Below, one piece after another: positions 1 through 8,543 of a DNA stretch of 52,542 bases. The notes beneath the pieces are model-generated. The model was given only the letters and a program-made list of their open reading frames with translations. It did not search any database and was not told where the DNA came from. Origin of the DNA: Bryobacteraceae bacterium. Lineage in GTDB: Bacteria > Acidobacteriota > Terriglobia > Bryobacterales > Bryobacteraceae. The stretch covers positions 1 through 52,542 of the forward strand of contig JAIMAR010000003.1 in NCBI GenBank assembly GCA_023511855.1, in the 5' to 3' direction. The position numbers and the translations under genes are program-made. Each line of letters opens with the position of its first letter. Positions within the stretch are counted from its first letter, which is position 1.

Positions 1-1
1 C

Positions 2-469
2 GGCCATCCCTACGGCCACGGCAAGGCGGAGCACCTGTCCGCGCTGGCCGAGGCCTCCGTGCCCATCGGGAAGGCCAGGGTGTTCCGGGAAGGGGAGGAC
101 CTTTCGATCATCACCTACGGGGCGATGGTTTACACGGCCCGGGATGCCGCTGAGCAACTGGCGAAGGAAGGGATCTCAGTGGAGATTGTGGATCTCCGGA
201 CGGTGTTGCCCATCGATGAGGAGACCATTCTGGCCAGTGTCCGGAAGACGTCCAAGGCGATCCTGCTGCATGAGGATACCCTGACCGGGGGAGTGGGCGG
301 GGAGATCGCGGCTAGGATCGCAGAACGAGCCTTTGAGTACCTGGACGGGCCGCTTGTGCGCATAGCCGCACCCGACACACCGATTCCTTACAGCCCGCCG
401 CTGGAAGACGCGTTTCTTCCGAATGTTGCGAAGGTCATCGAGAAGGCTCGCTGGCTGTACCGTTATTGA
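2..469 (+). CDS. 2-oxoacid dehydrogenase E1 component, beta subunit (C-terminal part)
   Basis: The frame is open from the first base of the window, so this is the 3' end of a gene that starts upstream. The 155 visible residues resemble the end of the transketolase-like beta subunit of pyruvate/2-oxoisovalerate/acetoin dehydrogenases. They include an IGKARVFREG-DLSIITYG stretch, the VDLRTVLPID segment and the PDTPIPYSPPLE-like motif just before the C-terminus. This subunit binds thiamine diphosphate with E1 alpha and decarboxylates a 2-oxoacid before acyl transfer to E2. Which 2-oxoacid is used cannot be told from this fragment. The gene ends 30 bp from the convergent PilZ gene. Confidence 0.88.
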   Translation, partial: GHPYGHGKAEHLSALAEASVPIGKARVFREGEDLSIITYGAMVYTARDAAEQLAKEGISVEIVDLRTVLPIDEETILASVRKTSKAILLHEDTLTGGVGGEIAARIAERAFEYLDGPLVRIAAPDTPIPYSPPLEDAFLPNVAKVIEKARWLYRY

Positions 470-498
470 AGCAGCGCGAGTTCGCGCCGGCCGGCGGC

Positions 499-882
499 TC
501 AACCGGCATCCGGATCAGGCTTATCCGTGAGGGAAACAGCCCGTTCCGCGCTGAGGTCGACCAGAGTTCTCAGATCGAGCAGGTACTGCGGCTGGTATTG
601 TTCCGGCGACCAGGCGCAGCCCGGAAGAAACTGCACCCCCAGGAAATAGCCGATCTCGCGGTAAAGGCAATAGCGGACCACTCCCCGGAATTCGCCCTTG
701 GGATGGCAGACTCGGACCACCGTGTCCAAACGGATCGGACCGTCCATCTGCAAGCAGAGGCCGGAGGTGGAGATGTCCTCCAAATTGGCCACGGCGTGGC
801 GGCGGCGCCCATGGGAGTCCACCCAATGAACGTCCACCAGCTCGGAACACAACATGCGCGTCTCAACGCGGCGCTCGCTCAT
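499..882 (-). CDS. PilZ domain protein (probable c-di-GMP receptor)
   Basis: A 127-residue single-domain protein. The N-terminal RxxxR element (RRVETR, residues 4-9) and the downstream DISTSG, a match to the (D/N)xSxxG motif, are the two c-di-GMP-binding signatures of PilZ domains, followed by the expected beta strands (VVRVCHP, GVVRYC, YFLGVQF). It is probably a small cytosolic effector that reads c-di-GMP. A GGDEF protein is encoded further along at about 13.9 kb, but no functional link is shown. The start is the ATG at 882; a ribosome-binding site is not obvious. Confidence 0.8.
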   Translation of the reverse strand: MSERRVETRMLCSELVDVHWVDSHGRRRHAVANLEDISTSGLCLQMDGPIRLDTVVRVCHPKGEFRGVVRYCLYREIGYFLGVQFLPGCAWSPEQYQPQYLLDLRTLVDLSAERAVSLTDKPDPDAG

Positions 883-1081
883 ATACGCATCTATCGGCCT
901 CGGGTAGGCTCAAATTTAGCGAAGGCGTTGGGTTTCAGGCAAATCCGCGCTGAGGCTGCGGGATCTCTCTTCCCCCGCACTGCCTGAGTACTGTTCCGGA
1001 CGTCGGAGTTAGCCCGCCTCTGGCCCCTCCTTACAGATGCTCGCGCGAGGGGTTCAGATCCAGCAAAGCCCATCGTTGGTA

Positions 1082-1118
1082 TATACTGCCTAATCACTGC
1101 GTAGTATCAAAGGGAGGG
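1082..1118 (+). promoter_or_regulatory. Possible -10 element and ribosome-binding site of the RraA-like gene
   Basis: TATACT at 1082-1087 is a good -10 hexamer, but no convincing -35 lies 16-18 bp upstream. GGGAGGG at 1112-1118 sits 7 nt before the ATG at 1126 and supports that start. The rest of the 883-1125 gap shows nothing else I can support. Confidence 0.35.
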
Positions 1119-1125
1119 ATAAACC

Positions 1126-2070
1126 ATGACCATGCGATCCAAGAAGGCCGCACTGGCGTTAGCCGTTTTGGTCTTGTCCGCGGGGGCTGCCCGCGCCCAG
1201 GTTTTCTCGCTCACGCGCGAAGAGCTCATTAAGTACACCGCCCAGAACCCCTACGAGCGTTTCCCGGACGGGCGCCCGAAGGTTCCCGATGCCCTTCTGA
1301 AGGAGTTCGAGAGCATGTCCTCGGAGGAAGTCATGGGGGCGAGGGGAGGCGCACCGGGAAGGCCGGGTTCGGTGACGTTTGTGAGTGGATTGCAGGTGCT
1401 CAACCCGGGCAAGAAGCTGATCGGCCGCGCGCTGACACTGCAACTGATGCCCGTACGCCAGGAGGTGGCGCAGGTGGATGCCGAGGAGTGGAAGAAGAAA
1501 GGCAACGCCGTTCCGCTGACGCACCAGTCTGCCCTGGACCTGCTCCAACCCGGAGATGTGATCGTGATTGACGCCGGAGGAAACGTGGATGCCGGCGGCA
1601 TCATCGGCGATAACCTCGCGTATTACATCATGAAGACAGCGGGCACGGGCTTCGTGATCGACGGCGCGATCCGGGACTTGGAGGGGATCGCCAAGTTGGA
1701 CTTGGCTGGATACTTCCGAGCTGCGGTCCCACCGGCCATCCGGGGTTTAATGGTGACCGGCATCAACGTCCCGGTCCGGATCGGCAACGCGACGGTTATG
1801 CCGGGTGACGTCGTCTTCGGCGATCGGGAAGGCGTCAACTTCATCCCTCCGCACATGGTGCAACAGCTGGTCGATGAGGCCAAGATCACCCACATTCATG
1901 ACGAGTGGACGCGCATGAAGTTCGCCGAAGGGAAGTACAAGTCCACCGACATTTACAGCCGCCCGCGCGATCCGCAGTTGATCAAGGAATACGAAGAGTA
2001 CCTGAAGAAGAAGCTGGGCGCGGCCGCCTACGAAGCCTACCGCAAGCGGCAGGCACGGCCCGGACCGTAG
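1126..2070 (+). CDS. RraA/HMG-aldolase-like protein with a signal peptide
   Basis: A 314-residue protein. Residues 1-25 form a signal peptide (basic MTMRSKK, hydrophobic run, then AARAQ), so it should act outside the cytoplasm. Residues 90-250 match the RraA/4-hydroxy-4-methyl-2-oxoglutarate aldolase fold: GDxLA (residues 161-165) and DGAIRD with Arg183-Asp184, the substrate and metal-binding signature of the family. The C-terminal 50 residues are charged and helical. Family members are either class II retroaldolases or RNase E inhibitors; an exported form fits neither role neatly, so the substrate is unknown. The DapA-like gene follows after 164 bp, suggesting a related aldol or decarboxylation pathway. 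Confidence 0.8.
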   Translation: MTMRSKKAALALAVLVLSAGAARAQVFSLTREELIKYTAQNPYERFPDGRPKVPDALLKEFESMSSEEVMGARGGAPGRPGSVTFVSGLQVLNPGKKLIGRALTLQLMPVRQEVAQVDAEEWKKKGNAVPLTHQSALDLLQPGDVIVIDAGGNVDAGGIIGDNLAYYIMKTAGTGFVIDGAIRDLEGIAKLDLAGYFRAAVPPAIRGLMVTGINVPVRIGNATVMPGDVVFGDREGVNFIPPHMVQQLVDEAKITHIHDEWTRMKFAEGKYKSTDIYSRPRDPQLIKEYEEYLKKKLGAAAYEAYRKRQARPGP

Positions 2071-2234
2071 CATTCTGGCCGGCCGCCAGGACACTTCCTC
2101 TCAACGACAGCGCCGCAGATACGGCACGCGCGGGATTTGTGCGCCTACCGATGTCCGCCGTGAACTCGCCTTCTGGCCGCGAGGGTTGGCTTGAGCGACA
2201 ATCGAATTAGCGGGATGGGAGGAGTCAACCGTTC

Positions 2235-3134
2235 ATGTTGCAGGGTGTGCATGCCGCGCTGGTGACGCCGCGCCGGGACAGCGGCAGCGAAATTGACGTG
2301 TCGGCGGCTCTGGAGCTGGTGGATTTCGCCTGTCGCAGCGGGTTGGACGGGATCGTACTGCTCGGAACGACGGGTGAGTTTATTCACTTCGATCTGGCCG
2401 AGCGAATCAAGCTGATGCGCCTGGCGATCAAGCGCAGCACGCTGCCGGTGACAGTGAACATTTCGCATTCCAGTCTGGGCGGCGCGGTGGCTCTGGCCCG
2501 GGAGGCCGCCGCCAGCGGCGCCGCTGCTCTGCTCTTAATGCCACCTTACTTTTTCCGTTACGAACAGGCAGAAATCGAAGAGTTTTATCTGCGCTTTGCC
2601 GCCGAGGCCGGCGTGCCTTTGCCGGTGCTGCTTTACAACATGCCGGCCGTCACCACCCCTCTGGAATTGGACACCCTTTTGAGGCTGCTGGCGACTGGCC
2701 GCTTTGCGGGGGTAAAAGATTCGTCGGGCCGCATGGACGAATTCCGGCGGATGAAGGCGGCTCGGGCGCAAACCCCTTTTGTCATTCTGATCGGCGACGA
2801 CCGGATCTACACCGAGGCCCGCATGGAGGGCGCAGACGGGCTGATTTCGGGCGTGGCCAGCACGCTGCCGGAGCTGCTGGTGGGGCTGGCGAACGCCATC
2901 CTCTCGAACGCCACCCAGAAGCGGGACCGGCTGGAGGCGCGTCTGCACGAGTTCATTGCGTGGTCGGTACGGTTCCCCTTCCCGCTGGCGCTCAAGGAGG
3001 CAGCGTCGCTAAGGGGGCTGAAGATGGGCGCTCCGGCGTGCCCCTTGGCCCCGGCCACGGTGGCCCGCCTGGAGCAGTTCCGGGAGTGGTTCCAGGGGTG
3101 GCTGCCGGTGGTCCTGGAGGAGGCTCGTGGGTAA
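2235..3134 (+). CDS. DapA/N-acetylneuraminate lyase family aldolase
   Basis: A 299-residue (beta/alpha)8 aldolase close to the usual family length. The GTTGEF motif (residues 44-49) binds the keto-acid carboxylate, Tyr134 lies in YNMP, and Lys161 in GVKDSSG is the Schiff-base lysine. The arginine that true dihydrodipicolinate synthases carry just after YNxP is absent (YNMPAVT), so I would not call it dapA. It more likely condenses or cleaves another pyruvate adduct. GGGAGGAG is found about 10 nt before the ATG. The stop overlaps the next gene by 8 nt, implying an operon. Confidence 0.85.
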   Translation: MLQGVHAALVTPRRDSGSEIDVSAALELVDFACRSGLDGIVLLGTTGEFIHFDLAERIKLMRLAIKRSTLPVTVNISHSSLGGAVALAREAAASGAAALLLMPPYFFRYEQAEIEEFYLRFAAEAGVPLPVLLYNMPAVTTPLELDTLLRLLATGRFAGVKDSSGRMDEFRRMKAARAQTPFVILIGDDRIYTEARMEGADGLISGVASTLPELLVGLANAILSNATQKRDRLEARLHEFIAWSVRFPFPLALKEAASLRGLKMGAPACPLAPATVARLEQFREWFQGWLPVVLEEARG

Positions 3135-4782
3135 TGTCTGGCGTTTGGGATTGTTGGCGGCTGCCGTGCTGTGCGCGCAGCCGCTGCCCACAGGTCCGCA
3201 GGTCCTGACGTTCTTCTCCAGCGTCGATGACACCGATCAACCGTACGCCCTCTATGTCCCGCGCCGTTTCGACCCCGCGGCGAAGTACCCGCTGGTGATC
3301 AGCCTCCATGAGGCGGGAACCAATCACCGGCTCAATCTCCGGCGCGTGTTCGGGCGCGGCAATCTGCCGCGGGAGCCGGATTCCGAAGCCGGCAACCGGC
3401 CGTTCCCCCCGTTTCCAGAGGTCGATTTTATCGTCGTCTCGCCTCTGGCCCGAGGCAGCCTGGGCTACCAAGGGATTCCCGAAAAGGATGTCTATGATGT
3501 ACTCGAAGACGTGCGGCGGCGCTTGCCGATCGACGAGAACCGGATCTATCTTACGGGCGTTGCCGAGGGTGGAGCCGGCGCGCTATGGCTGGGGCTGACC
3601 CGTCCCGACCTATGGGCCGCCATGGCCCTGGTTTGCCCCAGCGCGCTGCCGGAAACCGAGGAACTGCTGGGCAACGCCTTGAACGTGCCGGTGCGCATCT
3701 ACCAGGGCGCGCTCGATCCGCTGGTGCTTCCCGAAACCAATCGCCGCCGGCGCGACCGCATGAGCGCGGCCGGGGTCCGGGTGGACTACACCGAATACGC
3801 TGCCGTCAAGCACAACGCTTGGGACTATGCCTATCGCGGAAACGGCGTCTTTCAGTGGTTTCAGGCCTTCCGCCGCGACCCATTCCCCGAGCGCGTCTCC
3901 TTTGCCACCCGCAGCTACCAGTACCGTTCCGCCTATTGGGTTGAGATCGACGGATTGACGCCCGGCGAGTTAGCCTCGGTGGACGCCGCCTTCGCCAACC
4001 CAGATGAGATTGTCCTCCGCACCGAAGGGGTGGACGGCTTGACGCTCAAGCTCGATCCCTGCCCTCGCTGCCGCGGCGCAAGGTCACTGACGGTACGCAT
4101 CGACGGCGCCCCGCTGCGAGTGGCGGTGGGTCCGCGGCTCTCTTTCTCGAAGGTCGCCGGAACGTGGCGGGTCCAGCCGTACCGCAGGCCTGAAGGCTCG
4201 AAAGGCCCGGGCTTGGAGGGACCCATCGCTCAGGCTATAGCCCGCAGGCACCTCTACGTCTATGGGACTGCCGACAACCCCGATGAAGAGGAGCTCCAGC
4301 GCCGCAGGCGCGTCGCCGAAGCCGCGGCCAACTGGGCGCGTCCGCCCGAACGGCTCTTGCTGTCCCTGCGCGTGGCCGCAGACGCCGAAGTCAGCGAATC
4401 TGATTTGCAGACGAGCGACCTGATCTTGTTCGGGACCAAGGAGACCAATCGGTTGATCGCCCTCCTGGCTTCCCGCCTGCCCCTGGAACTCAGCCCCAGC
4501 GCCGCAGACTACGGACTGGTCTTTGTTGCGCCGGGGCTCAACGGTCGCTACGCCTTGATCAATTCCGGCCTGCCTTGGTGGACCGGCGCGGAGCAAGCGC
4601 GGCGGCCGGGAGTCCCTCCCAAGCCTTTGCCCTACGAGCTACTGCGCAGCTTCGGCGATTACCTCCTGTTCAAGAGGTCGCTTCAGGAAGTGGCGGTTGA
4701 GGGCCGTTTTGACCGAAACTGGAAGGTAACCGCCGGAGAGGCCTCCAAGCTAACCGCATCCGGCGTCGTTCGCATCCGATGA
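3127..4782 (+). CDS. Secreted alpha/beta-hydrolase-like protein lacking the nucleophile serine
   Basis: A 551-residue protein with a signal peptide (residues 1-18; GTG start inside the previous gene). Residues 35-255 resemble the esterase/prolyl-oligopeptidase-like fold: YPLVISLHEAG for the oxyanion region, Asp197 in ALDP and His229 in KHNAWDYAY. The nucleophile elbow reads GVAEGG, so Ala146 replaces the serine of GxSxGG. The protein may therefore be a non-catalytic or binding homologue, or use another chemistry. The remainder (260-551) has no domain I recognise; it includes a CPRC motif and beta-rich segments. It overlaps the decarboxylase gene by 4 nt. Confidence 0.72.
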   Translation: MGNVWRLGLLAAAVLCAQPLPTGPQVLTFFSSVDDTDQPYALYVPRRFDPAAKYPLVISLHEAGTNHRLNLRRVFGRGNLPREPDSEAGNRPFPPFPEVDFIVVSPLARGSLGYQGIPEKDVYDVLEDVRRRLPIDENRIYLTGVAEGGAGALWLGLTRPDLWAAMALVCPSALPETEELLGNALNVPVRIYQGALDPLVLPETNRRRRDRMSAAGVRVDYTEYAAVKHNAWDYAYRGNGVFQWFQAFRRDPFPERVSFATRSYQYRSAYWVEIDGLTPGELASVDAAFANPDEIVLRTEGVDGLTLKLDPCPRCRGARSLTVRIDGAPLRVAVGPRLSFSKVAGTWRVQPYRRPEGSKGPGLEGPIAQAIARRHLYVYGTADNPDEEELQRRRRVAEAAANWARPPERLLLSLRVAADAEVSESDLQTSDLILFGTKETNRLIALLASRLPLELSPSAADYGLVFVAPGLNGRYALINSGLPWWTGAEQARRPGVPPKPLPYELLRSFGDYLLFKRSLQEVAVEGRFDRNWKVTAGEASKLTASGVVRIR

Positions 4783-6158
4783 GCAAACCAATTGATGAAT
4801 TCCGCCGGTCCGCGCATCAAATCGTGGACTGGATCGCAGACTACCTGGAAGATCCTCGCCAGTATCCCGTTTCCCCCAACATGCAGCCCGGGGATCTGGC
4901 GGCCAAGCTGCCCCCGGCGGCGCCCGAAACCGGCGAGGGCTATGACCGGATCCTCGAGGACTTTCAACGGCTGGTGCTTCCCGCCGTCACGCATTGGAAT
5001 CATCCGCGCTTTCTGGCCTATTTCCCCAGCTCGGCGTCTCCTCCCGGCGTACTGGGCGAGATGCTGACGGCGGCGTTGAACACCAACGCCATCGTGTGGC
5101 GCAGCTCTCCGGCCAGCACCGAGCTGGAGGCCGTCACCATGGGCTGGTTGCGCCAGTGGCTGGGTCTACCGGAGGAGTTTTTCGGCATCATTTACGACAC
5201 GGCGTCAATGGGCACGGTCCATGCCATCGCTGCCGCTCGGGAAATGGCGGATCCGGAAAGCCGCAACAAAGGAATGCAACGCGGCCTGACGCTGTATTGC
5301 TCCGAACAAGCTCACTCTTCGGTGGAGAAGGGCGCGATTGCCCTGGGGATCGGCCGGGAAAACGTCCGCAAGATTCCGGTGGACGCCGAATTCCGACTGC
5401 GGCCAGAGGCGCTGGCCGAGGCGATCGAAGCTGACAAGAAAGCAGGGCTGAGGCCCTTCTGCGTGGTCGCCACCGTGGGCACGACGTCGTTCGCCGCCGT
5501 GGATCCCGTGGCCGCCATCGCGGACATCGCCGAAAAACACGGCCTGTGGCTGCACATCGATGCGGCTTACGCGGGCGCGGCGGCCATCCTCCCTGAGTTG
5601 AGCTGGATCCTGGAAGGGGCCGCCCGGGCGCACTCCGTGGTGATGAACCCCCACAAGTGGCTGTTCACGCCCTCGGACTTGAGCGCCTTCTTCACTCGCC
5701 GTCCGGACCTGCTGCGGCAGGCCTTCACGTTGGTGCCGGAGTACCTGCGCACGGGCCATGAGGGGCTGAACATTAACCCCATGGACTATTCGCTGGCCAT
5801 GGGCCGCCGGTTCCGCTCCCTGAAGCTCTGGTTCGTGATGCGCTATTACGGCAGGCAGGGCGTGATGGAGATCTTGCGGCGTCATATTGGGTACGCCAAG
5901 CGCATCGCCGCCGCCGTGGACGCCGATCCGCGTTTCGAGCGCGTGGCCCCGGTTCACTTCGCCCTGGTCTGTTTCCGCTACAAGGGGTCAAACGAAGACA
6001 ACGCGCGGCTGGTCGAGCGCGTGAACGCCACCGGCAAGACCTTTCTCTGGCACACGGAGCTCAACGGGCAGCTTGTCATCCGCTTCTCGATCGGCAACAT
6101 CGGCACGACCGAGCAGGACGTGGATGAGGTCTGGCAACTGATCCAATGTTCGGTGTAA
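4779..6158 (+). CDS. PLP-dependent group II (aromatic-L-amino-acid type) decarboxylase
   Basis: 459 residues, close to the length of aromatic-amino-acid, DOPA and histidine decarboxylases. It carries HPRFLAYFPSSAS near residue 75, a TVGTTSFAAVDP segment, the cofactor-binding DAAYAG aspartate, and NPHKWL with the PLP lysine at 293. The product should be a cytosolic homodimer that makes an amine from an L-amino acid. Substrate specificity (Trp, Tyr, DOPA, Phe) cannot be assigned. The start overlaps the upstream stop as ATGA, so translation is coupled to the hydrolase-like gene. Confidence 0.88.
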   Translation: MSKPIDEFRRSAHQIVDWIADYLEDPRQYPVSPNMQPGDLAAKLPPAAPETGEGYDRILEDFQRLVLPAVTHWNHPRFLAYFPSSASPPGVLGEMLTAALNTNAIVWRSSPASTELEAVTMGWLRQWLGLPEEFFGIIYDTASMGTVHAIAAAREMADPESRNKGMQRGLTLYCSEQAHSSVEKGAIALGIGRENVRKIPVDAEFRLRPEALAEAIEADKKAGLRPFCVVATVGTTSFAAVDPVAAIADIAEKHGLWLHIDAAYAGAAAILPELSWILEGAARAHSVVMNPHKWLFTPSDLSAFFTRRPDLLRQAFTLVPEYLRTGHEGLNINPMDYSLAMGRRFRSLKLWFVMRYYGRQGVMEILRRHIGYAKRIAAAVDADPRFERVAPVHFALVCFRYKGSNEDNARLVERVNATGKTFLWHTELNGQLVIRFSIGNIGTTEQDVDEVWQLIQCSV

Positions 6159-6167
6159 TCGCTGGCG

Positions 6168-7307
6168 TTACTGGAAGCGGAACCGGCGCGCGAGCACGGC
6201 GCCGGCCGCCAGCGCCGTAAGCAGCATGGCGGCTACGTGCGGAACCACCGCCAGAGGCGTGTCCCCGAAGCTCATCAGCCGGTGTAAGCCATCCATCGCC
6301 CAGCCGGTTGGGAATAGCAGGCCGATCTTCTGCGCCCACAGCGGCGTGATCTCGGCCGGCCACCAGCAGCCTCCCAGCATGGCCATCGCGGTGGAGAGGA
6401 TCACGCCGAGGCCCACCACCTGGCCTTCGGTCCTGCCGAAGTTTCCGAGGATCATCCCGCCGGCTGCCGCCAGCGCTCCATAGGAGACCAGCAGCAGGAC
6501 CACGGCCCCCAAGTGGGCGCCCCAGTCTACTTTGAAAAACAGGGTTCCGGCGGCCATCCCGAAGGCCGCCTGGATCATGCCCAGCCCAAACCTGCTCAAC
6601 CACTTGCCGGCCACAACCGCGCCGCGTGAGATGGGCGCCGAGGCCAGCCGCGTCAGAATCCCGAGGGTTCGTTCCTCATACAGGCTGACCCCGCCCGTGG
6701 TGAACATCACGAGCAACAGGAACATCACCATGCTGCCCGGCACGGCTTGCTGGAAGCCGCCGGGGATGACCTTCCGCCTTCCGGCGGCGGCGACCGCGAC
6801 CTGTATGTTTTGGGGCACTGCCGCCAGCCGTTCCATGGCCTCCGCGGTGGCCGGTTCGCCATCCCGCACCGCCACCAGCAGGTCGGCCAGCACCGTGTAG
6901 GCCGCACGCTTGACGCGGATCTCATCGTAAACAGCGGCCGCGCCCTGGCCGCTCCGGCCGAACCGCAGCAGGACTTGCTTGCCCTTCAGTACGTCGTCTG
7001 TGAAATGGCTGGGCACGGTCAAACGCCTGCCATAGGCCGCCAACGCTTGCTCGTCTTGTACTCTCTCCACCTGGTAGCCGAGTTGCAACAACCTCCGCTC
7101 CAGGTGCTCGGCCAAAAAGCCGGCATCCGGCGGCGCCAGCATGCCGATGCGCTCGGCCGCCGGACGAGGCCGGGAGAAACCACCCGTCACGTTTCCGATG
7201 AAGAAGAAAAACAGCAGCGGCATTAGAAAGGCCCAGAGCCACGTGGAAGGGTGGCGGAACATCTGCGCCAGGTCTTTGCGGGCCAGAAAGATTATTGCTC
7301 TTAGCAT
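6168..7307 (-). CDS. ABC-2 type exporter permease (second permease of the operon)
   Basis: 379 residues from the ATG at 7307, which has AGGAAGGG a few nt upstream; a longer frame exists but overlaps the preceding gene and has no transport-like sequence. Layout: one N-terminal membrane helix (WLWAFLMPLLFFFFIG), a large extracytoplasmic loop of about 150 residues, then five C-terminal helices including the YEERTLGILTRLASAPISR amphipathic segment typical of ABC-2 permeases. It should form a heterodimer with the product of the next upstream gene. Last gene of an ATPase-permease-permease operon, 9 bp from the convergent decarboxylase. Confidence 0.85.
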   Translation of the reverse strand: MLRAIIFLARKDLAQMFRHPSTWLWAFLMPLLFFFFIGNVTGGFSRPRPAAERIGMLAPPDAGFLAEHLERRLLQLGYQVERVQDEQALAAYGRRLTVPSHFTDDVLKGKQVLLRFGRSGQGAAAVYDEIRVKRAAYTVLADLLVAVRDGEPATAEAMERLAAVPQNIQVAVAAAGRRKVIPGGFQQAVPGSMVMFLLLVMFTTGGVSLYEERTLGILTRLASAPISRGAVVAGKWLSRFGLGMIQAAFGMAAGTLFFKVDWGAHLGAVVLLLVSYGALAAAGGMILGNFGRTEGQVVGLGVILSTAMAMLGGCWWPAEITPLWAQKIGLLFPTGWAMDGLHRLMSFGDTPLAVVPHVAAMLLTALAAGAVLARRFRFQ

Positions 7308-7315
7308 GCCCCTTC

Positions 7316-8539
7316 CTAAAGGACGAACCGGTTGCGCAACCGCCTCGACGCCCACCAGAACAGCAGGCCGCTCACAGCGGCGGCGATCCCAAATGCGCTG
7401 GCGATGCCTGCCGCGTCTGCACTGCCGTCCAGCATGCCCCTGAGTTTCAGTAACGCCCAGCCGTTGGGCGTCCACTGCCCGGCCCGCGCCAGCCAGGCGG
7501 GCATCATCTCAAACGGAAAGAAGCTGCCGCCCAGCATCGCCAGGGTCATGACCGTTATGTTGGCCGTTACGTGGGCGGTCCGGATGTCACCGGCGGCGAT
7601 CTGCAACAGCAGCATCAGCAGATGCATCCCCAAGCCGGCCACAACAACCCAGCAGACGGACAATGCGCCGTTGTGCACACTTAAGTCCAACGCCAGTTTC
7701 GCCACGACCAGCGCCGCCAGCCCGACAGAGCCAAACAACACCCCCAGCGCAAGCAGCTTTCCCCCCAGCCACTGGCTCATGGAAACGGGCGTAACCGCCG
7801 TCCGTAGGAGCGTGCCGCCGAGCTTCTCCCGCCATATGTCGCCCGCGTACCCGTAGGCCAGGAACAACACCGCCATTGAGACCATGCTGGGAAACATCAG
7901 CGACGTAACCGGGACGGGTCCGGCGGCTTCGGACGGCGGCGCATCGCGGACGACGTCGATCACGGGAGGATCCACATAGCCGCCTACCCGATCGATTAAA
8001 TGGGCGATGCGCAGGCTGAAATCGGCGATCATCCGGTCGGGCGGCCTTCCCGAAAGCTCCGTGAAGCGGCGCAAATCCTCACCCGCAAGCTGCTGCAAGT
8101 ACCAGGCGCCATCCGCCAGAATCTCCGTAATCTCCTCCAGCATGCCCGGCAGAATGGCCTGGGAGGGGTTGGTGACGAGTTCCAGCGTCGCCCTGCCGCT
8201 GCCCAGAACCGCGGCGGAGAATCCTTTGGGGATCACCAGCAGCGCCGATCCTTCTCCGGCCTGCATTCTCCTGCGGCCCTCTTCCAAGGGGACCGCGCGA
8301 GTCGTGATCATCTGTCCCAGCTCCCCTTGCGTGTAGGCGCGGGCCGCAAGCGAACTCAAGAACGTCCTGTCGTCATCGGCGATGAACAGCACCCCTTGCG
8401 GCCTGGGATCCTCCCGGCCGAATAAAGCCAATAGCGCCAGGGCAACCAATATCGGCATGCCGAGCCACACGCCCAGCCCCACCGGGTCGCGCGCCATGCG
8501 CAGCAGATCTTTGCGGGCGCAGAGCAGGGCCGTTCTCAT
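7316..8539 (-). CDS. ABC-2 type exporter permease (first permease of the operon)
   Basis: 407 residues with the same plan as its downstream partner: N-terminal helix (GVWLGMPILVALALLALF), a long periplasmic loop (about 40-230), then a block of C-terminal helices. The segment WREKLGGTLLRTAVTPVS corresponds to the cytoplasmic coupling helix. The gene starts 4 nt after the ATPase stop and ends 8 nt before the next permease, so the three form one transcript. The cargo (drug, lipid, peptide or ion) cannot be inferred. Confidence 0.85.
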   Translation of the reverse strand: MRTALLCARKDLLRMARDPVGLGVWLGMPILVALALLALFGREDPRPQGVLFIADDDRTFLSSLAARAYTQGELGQMITTRAVPLEEGRRRMQAGEGSALLVIPKGFSAAVLGSGRATLELVTNPSQAILPGMLEEITEILADGAWYLQQLAGEDLRRFTELSGRPPDRMIADFSLRIAHLIDRVGGYVDPPVIDVVRDAPPSEAAGPVPVTSLMFPSMVSMAVLFLAYGYAGDIWREKLGGTLLRTAVTPVSMSQWLGGKLLALGVLFGSVGLAALVVAKLALDLSVHNGALSVCWVVVAGLGMHLLMLLLQIAAGDIRTAHVTANITVMTLAMLGGSFFPFEMMPAWLARAGQWTPNGWALLKLRGMLDGSADAAGIASAFGIAAAVSGLLFWWASRRLRNRFVL

Positions 8540-8543
8540 GGCG

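Noticed and set aside
2235-3134. Naming the aldolase dapA
   Set aside because: The DHDPS-specific arginine after YNxP is missing and no lysine-synthesis genes are close.
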